A stretch of DNA of 64,000 nucleotides from Blastomonas sp. SL216 (GCA_026625625.1 CP113055.1:2959001-3023000), one strand, 5' to 3'. Counted from the stretch's first letter, positions 44,204 to 53,940 are shown. Notes: a model not told the origin generated them from the sequence alone. Numbers and translations: made by a program.

Positions 44204-44217
44204 GGTATTATAATACC
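44204..44217. promoter_or_regulatory. Perfect palindrome GGTATTATAATACC upstream of rplM
   Basis: A 14-bp perfect inverted repeat in the gap between cutA and rplM. It contains a TATAAT-like core, and could be a regulator site or part of a promoter. The function is unknown. Confidence 0.4.
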
Positions 44218-44240
44218 CCTCACCAATAGCCCCAAAATGC

Positions 44241-44268
44241 TTGACGAATCGGGGGTTGATCGTCATTA
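44241..44268 (+). promoter_or_regulatory. Possible rplM-rpsI promoter
   Basis: TTGACG (44241-44246) and TCATTA (44263-44268) lie 16 bp apart. They would give a leader of about 120 nt with a GGACC-TTTCAA-GGTCC hairpin near 44341, which may be an L13 regulatory element. Confidence 0.4.
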
Positions 44269-44393
44269 GCCGCGCTTCGTTCAGGCCTGCCTAGCTGCGG
44301 CCTGTCGTGTCACGGAAATCTGTCAGCCGGTCGCAGGCGGGACCTTTCAAGGTCCGGCATCGCAGCGGAGGACGTTTTGGAAGGTTGAAGGCC

Positions 44394-44873
44394 ATGAAGG
44401 CTTTGCTCAAGACCACCAAGTCGATCAAGCCGGCTGAGGTGGAAAAGAAATGGCATATTATCGATGCCGATGGACTGGTGGTCGGCCGCGTCGCGGTGAT
44501 CATCGCCAACATCCTGCGCGGCAAGCACAAGCCGAGCTACACCCCGCATGTCGATTGCGGTGACCATGTCATCGTCATCAACGCCGGCAAGGTGCAGCTG
44601 ACCGGCAACAAGCGCAGCGACAAGGTCTATTACAAGCACACCGGTTATATCGGTGGCATCAAGGAAGTGACCGCCGCCAAGGTGCTGGACGGCCGCTTCC
44701 CCGAGCGCGTGCTTGAAAAGGCGGTGGAGCGCATGGTTCCCCGTGGTCCGCTGGGTCGCCAGCAGATGCGCAACCTGCACCTCTTCACCGGAACCGAACA
44801 TCCGCATGCCGGCCAGCAGCCCGAAGTGCTCGACGTGGCCTCGCTCAACCGCAAGAACAAGGTGGGTGCATAA
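44394..44873 (+). CDS. rplM: 50S ribosomal protein L13
   Basis: A 159-residue L13. It begins [20 protein letters not shown] and contains [58 protein letters not shown] and [20 protein letters not shown], as in E. coli L13. The ATG at 44394 lies within AAGGTTGAAGGCC, a fair ribosome site. It is coupled to rpsI by one-base overlap (TAATG). Confidence 0.97.
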   Translation: MKALLKTTKSIKPAEVEKKWHIIDADGLVVGRVAVIIANILRGKHKPSYTPHVDCGDHVIVINAGKVQLTGNKRSDKVYYKHTGYIGGIKEVTAAKVLDGRFPERVLEKAVERMVPRGPLGRQQMRNLHLFTGTEHPHAGQQPEVLDVASLNRKNKVGA

Positions 44874-45379
44874 TGTCTGATACCGTGCAATCCCTGTCCG
44901 ACATCAAGGACATCGCTGCCGACATCGAAACCCCCGGCACCCCCGCCGTCAAGGTTTCGAACGCCCCGCTGCGCGAGCAGGAACTGGACAAGCAGGGCCG
45001 CGCCTATGCCACCGGTCGCCGCAAGGACGCCGTGGCCCGCGTGTGGCTGAAGCCCGGCACCGGCAAGATCATCATCAACAAGCGCGACCAGGAAGTGTAT
45101 TTCGCACGTCCGACGCTGCGTCTCGTCATCAACCAGGTGTTCGACATTACCGAGCGCCAGGGCCAGTATGACGTGATCTGCACCGTCAAGGGCGGCGGAC
45201 TTTCGGGCCAGGCCGGCGCGGTCAAGCATGGCATCAGCCAGGCGCTGACCAAGTACGAGCCTGCGCTGCGCAGCACGGTCAAGGCGGCAGGCTTCCTGAC
45301 CCGCGACAGCCGTACCGTCGAGCGTAAGAAGTACGGCAAGGCCAAGGCGCGCAAGAGCTTCCAGTTCTCGAAGCGCTGA
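44873..45379 (+). CDS. rpsI: 30S ribosomal protein S9
   Basis: A 168-residue S9 with an N-terminal extension of about 40 residues before the core, as in other alphaproteobacteria. [27 protein letters not shown] and the C-terminal [17 protein letters not shown] are diagnostic. It ends in the conserved basic tail that reaches the P-site tRNA. It forms an operon with rplM and is followed by a large terminator. Confidence 0.97.
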   Translation: MSDTVQSLSDIKDIAADIETPGTPAVKVSNAPLREQELDKQGRAYATGRRKDAVARVWLKPGTGKIIINKRDQEVYFARPTLRLVINQVFDITERQGQYDVICTVKGGGLSGQAGAVKHGISQALTKYEPALRSTVKAAGFLTRDSRTVERKKYGKAKARKSFQFSKR

Positions 45380-45433
45380 TGCGTCTGGTCGCCAGCGTCC
45401 TGCTTGGGCGCTACGCGATGCCGGAATGAAAAA

Positions 45434-45500
45434 CGGGGTGATCGCCCCCGCTGGACGCCCCTTCGGGCGCTTCCATCGGGCCAGCGATCGCCCCGATTTT
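45434..45500 (+). terminator. Large hairpin terminator after rpsI
   Basis: CGGGG-GATCGC and GCTGG in the left arm pair with CCAGC-GATCG-CCCCG in the right arm, with an inner CGCCCCTTCGGGCG hairpin, and ATTTTCGTTTT follows at 45496. Confidence 0.82.
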
Positions 45501-45577
45501 CGTTTTGGTGCAAAAGGCACGCACGCCAGCGCTTGCGCCGCGTGCCTGCACCCGCTAAGGGCGTCGCCTGCCCGCGA

Positions 45578-45653
45578 AGGAGTGTAGCTCAGCTGGTAGA
45601 GCGTCGGTCTCCAAAACCGAATGCCGGGGGTTCGAGTCCCTCCACTCCTGCCA
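45578..45653 (+). tRNA. tRNA-Trp (anticodon CCA)
   Basis: The acceptor AGGAGTG pairs with CACTCCT, followed by discriminator G and encoded CCA (45651-45653). The anticodon arm CGGTC-TCCAAAA-CCG gives CCA, and GGTTCGAGTCC is the T-loop. It is 76 nt. It lies just upstream of secE, a common proteobacterial order. Confidence 0.97.
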
Positions 45654-45847
45654 GCGGCGATCAATCCCTCCCCCGATGGGGAGTCCCCCATCCATTGAAT
45701 CCCCTTGCCCTTCCGGATTTGCGCGGCTATGGGGCTGTCTTTCTCCGACAGGGTGCATATATCGTGTTTCAGCCGGGCAGGGCTGGCGGCGATGTGCCTG
45801 CAACAGCGGATATGCCCGCCTTTCGGAACAAGGAAAGTGACAAGGCC

Positions 45848-46054
45848 ATGGCCAGCGAAGGAAAGAAGACCAGCCCCGGCGAATTCGTGCGACAGGTGCG
45901 TACGGAAGCGTCCAAGGTCGTCTGGCCGAGCCGCCAGGAAACGGTCACCACGTCGATCATGGTGTTTATCCTGATGACGATCCTGGCGATCTTCTTCCTG
46001 ACCGTCGATTCGGTCTTCGGCGCCATCGTCAAATGGCTGCTCACGCTCGCGTGA
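45848..46054 (+). CDS. secE: Protein translocase subunit SecE
   Basis: A 68-residue short-form SecE with one helix (TTSIMVFILMTILAIFFLTVDSVF). GEFVRQVRTEASKVVWPSRQETVTTS is the conserved cytoplasmic amphipathic part. ATG 45848 follows AAGGAAA. With SecY and SecG it forms the translocon. It is followed by nusG. Confidence 0.95.
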   Translation: MASEGKKTSPGEFVRQVRTEASKVVWPSRQETVTTSIMVFILMTILAIFFLTVDSVFGAIVKWLLTLA

Positions 46055-46086
46055 GAGTACCAAACCGTTTTGTGAGAGAGAACTGA

Positions 46087-46623
46087 ATGTCGCGCTGGTA
46101 CATCATTCACGCTTATTCCGGCTTTGAGAACAAGGTCCGCGACGCGATTCTCGCCGATGCAGAGCGCATGGGCCTGTCGGCGCTGGTCGAGCAGGTCGAG
46201 GTGCCCACCGAAACCGTGACCGAGGTGCGTCGCGGCAAGAAGGTGCAGACCGAGCGCAAGTTCTTCCCCGGCTATGTGCTGGCCAAGCTCAAGATGACCG
46301 ACGATGTCTATCACGTCGTCAAGAACACGCCCAAGGTCACCGGCTTCCTGGGCCCCAATGGCAAGCCGCAGGCGATCAGCGACGCCGAGGCCGCCCGCAT
46401 CCTGAACACCAAGGAAGAAGCCGCCAACGCGCCGCGCGCCCGCATCGATGTCGATTACGAGATCGGTGATTCGGTCAAGGTGCTCGAAGGTCCGTTCGCC
46501 AGCTTCAACGGCATCGTCGAGGAACTCGATTTCGACAAGGCCCGCGTCAAGGTCTCGGTCTCGATCTTCGGCCGCGCAACGCCCGTCGATCTCGACTTCG
46601 AGCATGTCGAACTGGCAAAGTAA
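46087..46623 (+). CDS. nusG: Transcription termination/antitermination protein NusG
   Basis: A 178-residue NusG. The NGN domain starts MSRWYIIHAYSGFENKV, with FFPGYVLAKLKMTDDVYHVVKNTPKVTGFLG, and a C-terminal KOW domain (about 125-178; YEIGDSVKVLEGPFASFNGIVEELD). It couples RNA polymerase with Rho and the ribosome. The gene is 32 bp after secE. A repeat element separates it from rplK. Confidence 0.97.
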   Translation: MSRWYIIHAYSGFENKVRDAILADAERMGLSALVEQVEVPTETVTEVRRGKKVQTERKFFPGYVLAKLKMTDDVYHVVKNTPKVTGFLGPNGKPQAISDAEAARILNTKEEAANAPRARIDVDYEIGDSVKVLEGPFASFNGIVEELDFDKARVKVSVSIFGRATPVDLDFEHVELAK

Positions 46624-46630
46624 GGTTTCA

Positions 46631-46779
46631 CCCTCTCCCTTTACGGGAGAGGGACAGCTTCGCGTAAGCGAAGCAGGGAGAGGGCTGGGAGCACAATTCG
46701 CGCCCAGACATGCCCTCTCCAACTCCGCCTAGGCAGCGAAGCTGCCAAGGCTCCATATCCTCTCCCGTAAAGGGAGAGG
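46631..46779. repeat. Inverted-repeat element with CCCTCTCCC hairpins between nusG and rplK
   Basis: CCCTCTCCCTTTACGGGAGAGGG (46631-46653) and its exact inverse core CCTCTCCCGTAAAGGGAGAGG (46759-46779) bound about 150 bp. An inner GCTTCGC-GTAA-GCGAAGC hairpin is at 46657-46674. It resembles REP/BIME or small MITE-like elements found in sphingomonads, lying within a ribosomal operon. Confidence 0.75.
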
Positions 46780-46865
46780 ATAAAACGTGCGGGAGACGGG
46801 CCTCAACCCGTCGCTTGACCGCTTAATTTGAGGGCAACCGCCCGATAGAATGAAGGAGTGCCATC

Positions 46866-47297
46866 GTGGCAAAGAAGATTGAAGGCTATATCAAGCTGCA
46901 GGTGCCTGCGGGCTCTGCCAACCCCTCTCCGCCGATCGGCCCGGCTCTGGGTCAGCGCGGCGTGAACATCATGGAATTCTGCAAGCAGTTCAACGCTGCC
47001 ACGCAGGAAATGGAAAAGGGCACGCCCCTTCCGACCGTGATCACCGTCTATGGTGACCGCAGCTTCACCTTCGTGACCAAGACTCCGCCGGCGAGCTATC
47101 TGATCAAGAAGGCGGCCAACCTGAAGAGCGGTTCGAAGCTTCCGGGCAAGGAAAGCGCCGGAACCATCAAGCGTTCGCAGCTGGCCGAAATCGCCCAGGC
47201 GAAGATGGCTGACCTCAATGCCAACGACATCAAGGCAGCAACGAAGATTATCGAAGGCTCGGCTACGTCGATGGGCCTCGAAGTGGTGGAGGGCTGA
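46866..47297 (+). CDS. rplK: 50S ribosomal protein L11
   Basis: A 143-residue L11. [44 protein letters not shown] and the C-terminal [26 protein letters not shown] are diagnostic. It is the stalk-base protein and the target of thiostrepton. GTGAAGGAGTG before the ATG supplies a good ribosome site. It is 4 bp before rplA. Confidence 0.98.
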   Translation: MAKKIEGYIKLQVPAGSANPSPPIGPALGQRGVNIMEFCKQFNAATQEMEKGTPLPTVITVYGDRSFTFVTKTPPASYLIKKAANLKSGSKLPGKESAGTIKRSQLAEIAQAKMADLNANDIKAATKIIEGSATSMGLEVVEG

Positions 47298-47301
47298 TAT
47301 C

Positions 47302-48000
47302 ATGGCAAAAGTGACCAAGAAGGCAAAGGCTCTCGCCGCCAAGCTCGACGCTGAAAAGCTGTACGGCGTTGATGAAGCCATCAAGACCATCAAGGAACTG
47401 GCGACGTCGAAGTTCGACGAAACCATCGAAGTCGCGCTGAACCTGGGCGTTGACCCGCGTCATGCCGACCAGATGGTCCGCGGTGTCGTGTCGCTGCCCT
47501 CGGGCACCGGCAAGGACGTGCGCGTCGCCGTGTTTGCTCGCGGTGACAAGGCCGAAGCGGCTCTGGCTGCTGGCGCCGAGCGTGCGGGCGCCGAAGACCT
47601 GATGGAAGAGATCCAGAACGGCAAGATCGATTACGACCGCATCATCGCCACCCCCGACATGATGGGTGTGGTCGGTCGTCTCGGCAAGCTGCTGGGTCCC
47701 AAGGGCCTGATGCCGAACCCGAAGCTGGGCACCGTGACCCCGAACGTCGCCGAAGCCGTCAAGGCGGCCAAGGGCGGCCAGGTGGAATTCCGCGTCGAAA
47801 AGGCCGGTATCATCCATTCGGGCATCGGCAAGGCGAGCTTCTCGGACGAGGCGCTGCGCGCCAATTTCGATGCATTCGTCGATGCGATTGTCAAGGCAAA
47901 GCCCTCGGGCTCCAAGGGCAAGTATCTGCGCAAGATTTCGGTCAGCTCGTCGATGGGCCCCGGCCTGAAGGTCGATGTGTCGGAAGTGCACGCAGGCTGA
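47302..48000 (+). CDS. rplA: 50S ribosomal protein L1
   Basis: A 232-residue L1. [57 protein letters not shown], and [22 protein letters not shown] are all typical. It binds 23S rRNA and probably represses its own rplK-rplA operon. A strong terminator follows the stop, so the operon ends here rather than continuing to rplJ. Confidence 0.98.
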   Translation: MAKVTKKAKALAAKLDAEKLYGVDEAIKTIKELATSKFDETIEVALNLGVDPRHADQMVRGVVSLPSGTGKDVRVAVFARGDKAEAALAAGAERAGAEDLMEEIQNGKIDYDRIIATPDMMGVVGRLGKLLGPKGLMPNPKLGTVTPNVAEAVKAAKGGQVEFRVEKAGIIHSGIGKASFSDEALRANFDAFVDAIVKAKPSGSKGKYLRKISVSSSMGPGLKVDVSEVHAG

Positions 48001-48029
48001 TTGTCACAACAATCGGTTAAACCCATTCA

Positions 48030-48060
48030 GGGGTCGAAGGGGAACCTTCGGCCCCTTTTT
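48030..48060 (+). terminator. Terminator after rplA
   Basis: GGGGTCGAAGG pairs with CCTTCGGCCCC across GGAA, with one mismatch, followed by TTTTT. It ends the rplKA transcript. Confidence 0.9.
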
Positions 48061-48121
48061 GGTGTCTGGCTTCGATGAGCCAGTCCTTTGGCCCATCGCC
48101 CTCTTGCCGGAGCCCCCATCC

Positions 48122-48916
48122 ATGACCCTCGATCTGCACGTCACGCTGACCTATGACATGGAGGTGCCGACCGACATCCTGCTCCAGGTCGAAGCCGCTG
48201 CCATCCCCGAGCAGCGGATCGAATGGGCGCATATCGAGGCATCGACCTGCGATCATTTCGTCCGGGTGGCGGCGCTGGACGGGATCGGCGACCGGATATG
48301 GCTGCGCACCAGTGGTCGGCTCAGCATCGATTATCGCGCGCGGATGACGGTGCTGCGCGACCTGGCCGATGTCGCCACCCTGCCGCAGATGCCGCTGCAC
48401 CTGCTGCCGGGCGAGACGGTGCAATATCTGTTCGATTCGCATTATTGCCCGGCGACCAAGTTCCACAGCTTTGTCGACACCGAGTTCGGCGAGCTGACCG
48501 GCGGCGCGCGGATCACGGCGATGCGCGACTGGATTGCCGAACATTTCGTCTATCAGCCGGGCAGTTCCGACGGCACGACCACCGCGCTCGACAGCTTCGT
48601 GATGCGCCAGGGCGTCTGCCGCGATTATGCGCATGTGATGATCGTGCTCGCCCGCGCCTGCTCGATCCCCGCGCGCTTTGCCAGCGTCTATGCGCCCGAT
48701 GTGTCGCCGCCCGATTTCCATGCGGTGGCAGAGGTGTTTCTGGGCGATCCCTCGGGCGAGGGCGGTGCCTGGCACCTGATCGATCCGACCGGCATGGCGA
48801 CCGCTTCCGACATGGTGAAGATCGGCGTCGGCCGCGATGCGCTCGACGTGGCCTTTCTCACCGCGTTCGGCACCGTCGAACTGGTCGAGCAGCAGGTCAG
48901 CGTCACCCGCGCCTGA
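48122..48916 (+). CDS. Transglutaminase-like protein
   Basis: A 264-residue cytoplasmic-looking protein. Residues about 1-115 are the N-terminal beta domain (HVTLTYDMEVPTDILLQVEAAA). The transglutaminase-like domain follows with the Cys-His-Asp triad C166 (GVCRDYAHVM), H200 (DFHAVAEVF) and D221 (WHLIDPTG). The family includes proteases as well as cross-linkers; no substrate is visible. It sits after the rplA terminator, in an insertion that splits the usual rplA-rplJ order. Its codon use looks like the neighbours. Confidence 0.88.
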   Translation: MTLDLHVTLTYDMEVPTDILLQVEAAAIPEQRIEWAHIEASTCDHFVRVAALDGIGDRIWLRTSGRLSIDYRARMTVLRDLADVATLPQMPLHLLPGETVQYLFDSHYCPATKFHSFVDTEFGELTGGARITAMRDWIAEHFVYQPGSSDGTTTALDSFVMRQGVCRDYAHVMIVLARACSIPARFASVYAPDVSPPDFHAVAEVFLGDPSGEGGAWHLIDPTGMATASDMVKIGVGRDALDVAFLTAFGTVELVEQQVSVTRA

Positions 48917-48923
48917 GGATCGG

Positions 48924-49574
48924 TCATTCGGTCAGGTCAGGCCGCCAATCCGCCGCCAGCCTGCGGCCAGGGGGAGGGGCCTGGGGTTCGTCCGACAGCT
49001 CGGCCACGTCGAGCAGCCGGGCCAGCAGCCTTTTGCCGAAGGGCCAGTCGCCCAGATCCGATTCGGCATTGATATGGCCGGCGCGGCCCGCATCGACATG
49101 GTCCGCGCCCCAGAAGCTGGCGAGCCGATAGGCTCGGTCGGGGCTGATATAGGGGTCGTCGCGGCTGCTCACCAACAGGCTGGGGAAGGGGAGTACCCCG
49201 CGCGCCGAGGGCGCAAAGCTGTTGAGCCGCGGGTCGGCAGGCGCATTGTCGACCTCTGGCGGGGCGACCAGCAACGCGCCGACCACCTTTCCGCCCGCGC
49301 GGGGCCGCTCGAGCGCAGCCCACCAGGCCACCGCATGGCAGCCCAGCGAATGCGCGACCAGCACGATCGGCCCTTCGGTCTGGCGAATCGCCAGGTTCAG
49401 CCGGTTGACCCAGGCATTGCGGTTGGGGGTGTGCCAGTTGCCCATATCGACGCGGTGGCAATTGAGCCATTGGCGCTCCCACAGGCTCTGCCAATGCGCG
49501 GGGCCGCTATTGTCGAGTCCGGGAACCAGGAGGATATTAGGATCGCTGTGCGAACGGGAATGAAAACCGGTCAT
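48924..49574 (-). CDS. RBBP9/YdeN-type alpha/beta serine hydrolase
   Basis: A 216-residue hydrolase. ILLVPGLDNSGPAHWQSLWERQW is the RBBP9/YdeN hallmark, with nucleophile S76 in LVAHSLGCHA, a DD in SSRDDPYIS and a His near GHINAES as triad members. Length fits. The ATG 49574 is supported by GGAAGG upstream. The substrate is unknown. It is convergent with the transglutaminase and divergent from rplJ. Confidence 0.88.
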   Translation of the reverse strand: MTGFHSRSHSDPNILLVPGLDNSGPAHWQSLWERQWLNCHRVDMGNWHTPNRNAWVNRLNLAIRQTEGPIVLVAHSLGCHAVAWWAALERPRAGGKVVGALLVAPPEVDNAPADPRLNSFAPSARGVLPFPSLLVSSRDDPYISPDRAYRLASFWGADHVDAGRAGHINAESDLGDWPFGKRLLARLLDVAELSDEPQAPPPGRRLAADWRPDLTE

Positions 49575-49710
49575 GAGGCACCTTCCATTTCGAGTCGGCC
49601 CGTCCGGGGAGTGGCGGACCATGACCAGACAATAACTCAACTAAACTAGTAGACAAGTGATCTGCGACACATCGAAGCCGCGCTGCGCCGGGCCGAAACA
49701 GCGACAAGGC

Positions 49711-49738
49711 TTGACTCACGGGCCAGTGCTGCTATTGG
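49711..49738 (+). promoter_or_regulatory. Possible rplJL promoter
   Basis: TTGACT (49711-49716) and TATTGG (49733-49738) are 16 bp apart. They would start a leader of more than 300 nt before rplJ. Confidence 0.4.
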
Positions 49739-49739
49739 C

Positions 49740-50065
49740 CCGCCCTGACCGGACACGCCGCAAGGCCTGTCCGATCGCCGTCCGAGACAGTTGGTGCGGG
49801 GGATTTGCCCCGCTTAATTTCCAGCCTAGACGGGGACATGTTTTTCACTGCTTCCGGCTTCGACCGGAACAGACGCTGCCATTTTCGTCCCTCTGGCGCT
49901 TTGGCGCAGCAGGGGCTTCGGCTCGGCAAACACCCCCACGGACAGACGGAGCAGAGCGGCAGGGACCGGCAACGGCCCTTTTCGCGCTGCACAAGCAACC
50001 GGGCGCACCGGTGGATGATCGCCGATCGTCCGCAAGCCGATGCGCTCATGTGGAAGGAGAACGGC
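49740..50065 (+). ncRNA. Probable L10 leader of rplJ-rplL
   Basis: A gene-less 325 bp lies directly upstream of rplJ. Bacteria usually carry the L10 leader here, to which the L10-(L12)4 complex binds for autoregulation. TTCCGG-CTTCGA-CCGGAA (49853-49870) is one hairpin and further GC-rich pairs are seen. I infer the leader from position; I have not verified the L10 kink-turn. Confidence 0.5.
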
Positions 50066-50581
50066 ATGGATCGTGCTGAAAAGAAAGCCGCTGTTGCCTC
50101 GCTGAACGCAACCTTCGGTGAAGCCGGTGTGGTGGTGGTGACCCGTAATCTGGGTCTGACCGTTGCCAAGTCGACCGAGCTTCGCACGAAGATGCGCGCA
50201 GAAGGCGCCAGCTACAAAGTGACCAAGAACCGGCTGGCCAAGCTTGCCGCTCAGGGCACGCCTTATGCCTCGATCGCTGACCTGTTCACCGGCCCTGTCG
50301 CGCTTGCGACTTCGGGTGACCCGGTGGCAGCGGCCAAGGTCGCGGTCAATTTCGCCAAGGATAACGACAAGCTCGAAATCGTTGGCGGCGCGATGGGCGA
50401 CGTCGTTCTGGATGCCGAAGGTGTCAAGGCGCTCGCCTCGATGCCCTCGCTCGACGAACTGCGCGCCAAGATCATTGGTCTCGTCAATGCCCCGGCAACC
50501 AAGGTTGTCCAGGTCATTCAGGCTCCGGCCGGGCAGCTTGCCCGCGTGTTCGGCGCCTATGCGGCCAAGGAAGACGCATAA
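50066..50581 (+). CDS. rplJ: 50S ribosomal protein L10
   Basis: A 171-residue L10. MDRAEKKAAVASLNATFGEAGVVVVTRNLGLTVAKSTELRTKMRAEGASYKVTKNRLAKLA is diagnostic, and the C-terminal helix (AGQLARVFGAYAAKEDA) anchors L7/L12 dimers. A GAAGGAGA ribosome site precedes ATG 50066. The frame is open further upstream through the leader. It is followed by rplL 76 bp on. Confidence 0.97.
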   Translation: MDRAEKKAAVASLNATFGEAGVVVVTRNLGLTVAKSTELRTKMRAEGASYKVTKNRLAKLAAQGTPYASIADLFTGPVALATSGDPVAAAKVAVNFAKDNDKLEIVGGAMGDVVLDAEGVKALASMPSLDELRAKIIGLVNAPATKVVQVIQAPAGQLARVFGAYAAKEDA

Positions 50582-50657
50582 GCTTTTGTACCCCCTGTCG
50601 CAGGCCCGGCACGGTCCGGCTGCGGCAAGCAACATTATCTAGAATTGGAGACTTAAA

Positions 50658-51032
50658 ATGGCAGATATCGCAAACCTGGTCGAAGAACTCTCGAAGCTGA
50701 CCGTTCTGGAAGCCGCTGAACTCTCGAAGGCCCTGGAAGAAGCATGGGGCGTTTCGGCCGCTGCTGCTGTGGCTGTTGCTGCTCCCGCCGCTGGCGGCGC
50801 TGCTGCAGTTGTCGAAGAGCAGACCGAATTCGACGTCATCCTGACCGGCGACGGCGGCAAGAAGATCCAGGTCATCAAGGAAGTCCGCGCGATCACCAAC
50901 CTGGGCCTGACCGAAGCCAAGACCCTGGTCGAAAGCGCTCCGAAGGCGATCAAGGAAGGCGTCAGCAAGGCTGAAGCCGAAGACATCAAGGCGAAGATCG
51001 AAGCAGCCGGCGGCACCGTCGAGCTCAAGTAA
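50658..51032 (+). CDS. rplL: 50S ribosomal protein L7/L12
   Basis: A 124-residue L7/L12. It has the N-terminal dimer domain ([30 protein letters not shown]), the Ala-rich hinge ([18 protein letters not shown]) and the C-terminal domain ([35 protein letters not shown]-like) complete. A terminator follows at once; rpoB is not downstream as it would be in most bacteria. Confidence 0.98.
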   Translation: MADIANLVEELSKLTVLEAAELSKALEEAWGVSAAAAVAVAAPAAGGAAAVVEEQTEFDVILTGDGGKKIQVIKEVRAITNLGLTEAKTLVESAPKAIKEGVSKAEAEDIKAKIEAAGGTVELK

Positions 51033-51071
51033 TCTTTCGCTCCCGCGCCTTCGGGCCTGGGGATGAAGAAA

Positions 51072-51105
51072 AGGGCGGCCTGCACTGCGCAGGTCGCCCT
51101 TTTTC
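51072..51105 (+). terminator. Terminator after rplL
   Basis: AGGGCGGCCTGC pairs with GCAGGTCGCCCT, one mismatch aside, around a short loop and followed by TTTT. It ends the rplJL transcript. Confidence 0.9.
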
Positions 51106-51156
51106 TTTGGGGCCGCAGGGGTTCACGCGAAGCCGCGAAGGTTCATGGAACATCCT

Positions 51157-51232
51157 GTTCTCCGGCGAAAGCCGGAGCCCAGAAGTCAGATTGCGCGACA
51201 TCGCCCCTGGACTCCGGCTTTCGCCGGAGAAC
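51157..51232. repeat. 21-bp inverted repeat pair (GTTCTCCGGCGAAAGCCGGAG)
   Basis: The unit at 51157-51177 is the exact reverse complement of 51212-51232 (CTCCGGCTTTCGCCGGAGAAC). Each half is itself a hairpin (CTCCGGC-GAAA-GCCGGAG). The pair lies between rplL and convergent dapD. Confidence 0.8.
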
Positions 51233-51249
51233 GGGAAGGAGATAGGCAA

Positions 51250-52088
<839 letters not shown>

Positions 52089-52092
<4 letters not shown>

Positions 52093-52763
52093 CCTGCAGT
52101 CTCCTGTGTCAGCGCCGCGAGCCACTCGCCCAGCGCGGTAATTTCATGGTCGATATAGCTGTGGTCATGGTCATGATTGCCACCATCGGAGCCATTGTTC
52201 ATCCACACCGTGGTCATGCCCAGCTGCTTGGCGGGCCTCAGGTTGCGCGCCAGATCGTCGACGAACAGCGCGGTCGCAGGATCGATATCCAGCGCGTCGA
52301 CCAGGCTCGCATAGGCCGCTTCATGCGGCTTGGGCTGGTAGCGCGTCGCATGGATGTCGTGGATCGCCTCGAATTGGTCGTCCAGCCCCAGCCGGGCCAG
52401 CACGCGGCTGGCATATTTGACATCGCCATTGGTGAAGATGAGCTTGCGCCCCGGCAGCTGCGCAAGGCCAGCGGCGGTCACCGGGCACGGCTGCACCCGG
52501 TCCATGTCGATGTCGTGCACATAATCGAGGAAATGGTGCGGATCGACCCCATGGTCGAGCATCAGGCCGGCCAGCGTTGTGCCATGCTGGTAATAATAGG
52601 CCTTCTGGATGCGGCGGGCCTCGCCCACGTCGACCTTCATCAGCTCGGCGACATAGGTCCCCATGCGTTCGTCGATCAGCGCGAAAAGATCGGTCTCCGC
52701 CGGGTAGAGCGTGTTGTCCAGATCGAAGATCCAGGTGCGGACATGATCGAAGGGCGGGCGCAT
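52089..52763 (-). CDS. Pyrimidine 5'-nucleotidase, HAD superfamily
   Basis: A 224-residue HAD phosphatase. The first motif is [21 protein letters not shown], the second [20 protein letters not shown], the third K region is [11 protein letters not shown], and the fourth is [11 protein letters not shown]. It matches the pyrimidine 5'-nucleotidase (SDT1/PPM1-like) group that dephosphorylates UMP/CMP. It ends in a His-rich stretch ([14 protein letters not shown]) of possible metal-binding interest. It is coupled with dapD and 13 bp downstream of queG. Confidence 0.88.
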
Positions 52764-52776
52764 GATGCCCAAGCGC

Positions 52777-53940
52777 CTAGACGCGCGCGGGCGCATCGGC
52801 AAGCCGCCATTCTGCCTGCACCTGCGGATCGGCCTCCGTCGCGGCCCGCATCGCACGCTCGGCAGCCGCCCTGTCCGGATCGAGCCTCGCCAGTGCCCAG
52901 ACCGCCGCGCCGCGCACCACCGGATCAGCGTCATCCAGCAGCCGGGCAACCGGCACTACCAGCGCGGGATCGCCGCTATTGCCCGCCGCTACAGCCGCAT
53001 TGCGCACCATCCGTCCGCGTCCGCTGCGCTTGATCGGCGATCCGGAAAAGAGCGCGCGGAAACCTGTGTCATCGAGCGCCAGCAGATCGGCGAGCGACGG
53101 CGCGACCAGCTCGGCGCGCGGAAGGAAGGCGCGGTGGCGGTGCGCGGTATCGGCGAACTTGTTCCATGGGCAGACGGCCAGGCAATCGTCGCAGCCATAG
53201 ACATGGTTGCCGATTCCCTCGCGCAGATTGCGCGGGATGGGTCCTGCATGTTCGATCGTCAGATACGAGATGCAGCGGCGGGCATCGAGCCGATAGGGCG
53301 CAGGGAATGCCTGGGTCGGGCAGATGGTCTGGCAGGCGGTGCACGATCCGCAGCGGTCCTGGCCGGCCCGGCTGGGTGACAGCTCCAGCGTCGTGTAGAT
53401 CGCGCCCAGGAACAGCCAGCTGCCATGGCTGCGGCTGACCAGGTTGCTGTGCTTGCCCTGCCAGCCCAGCCCGGCCGCCATGGCGAGCGGCTTTTCCATG
53501 ACCGGTGCGGTATCGACGAACACCTTGACCCCGACAGCCTCCGGCGTGGCTTCCGCCTGCTCGACGATCCAGCGCGCCAGTGCCTTGAGCGCGGACTTGA
53601 CCGTCTTGTGATAGTCGCCGCCTTGCGCATAGACCGAGATGCGTCCCCGGTCCGGATGCGCCTCCAGCGCGAAGGGATCGCGCCCCGGCGCATAGCTCAT
53701 CCCCAGCATGATCACCGATCGCACATCGCTCCACAGCACCTGCGGTTCGGCGCGCTGGTCGGCGCGCGCCTCCATCCACAGCATCTCGCCATGGCAGCCT
53801 TCGTCCAGCCATTGCCGGAAGCGCGCGGCGTTCTGCGGCCCCAATGTGGCGGGCGCAAAACCGCAATCGGCAAAGCCCAGAAGGGCCGCCTGTTCCGCTA
53901 TCTCTGCCTCAAGGTTTCGCTTGCCGCTCGCCATGGTCAT
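52777..53940 (-). CDS. queG: Epoxyqueuosine reductase
   Basis: A 387-residue cobalamin and 4Fe-4S enzyme, last step of queuosine synthesis in tRNA. The two 4Fe-4S clusters are visible in CGSCTACQTICP (C197, C200, C203, C207) and C223 plus CDDCLAVCPW (C250, C253, C257). VFVDTAPVMEKPLA contains the catalytic Asp143. C-terminal about 75 residues form HEAT-like helices. Two Mets, 53940 and 53934, are possible. It starts the queG-nucleotidase-dapD operon. Confidence 0.95.
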   Translation of the reverse strand: MTMASGKRNLEAEIAEQAALLGFADCGFAPATLGPQNAARFRQWLDEGCHGEMLWMEARADQRAEPQVLWSDVRSVIMLGMSYAPGRDPFALEAHPDRGRISVYAQGGDYHKTVKSALKALARWIVEQAEATPEAVGVKVFVDTAPVMEKPLAMAAGLGWQGKHSNLVSRSHGSWLFLGAIYTTLELSPSRAGQDRCGSCTACQTICPTQAFPAPYRLDARRCISYLTIEHAGPIPRNLREGIGNHVYGCDDCLAVCPWNKFADTAHRHRAFLPRAELVAPSLADLLALDDTGFRALFSGSPIKRSGRGRMVRNAAVAAGNSGDPALVVPVARLLDDADPVVRGAAVWALARLDPDRAAAERAMRAATEADPQVQAEWRLADAPARV

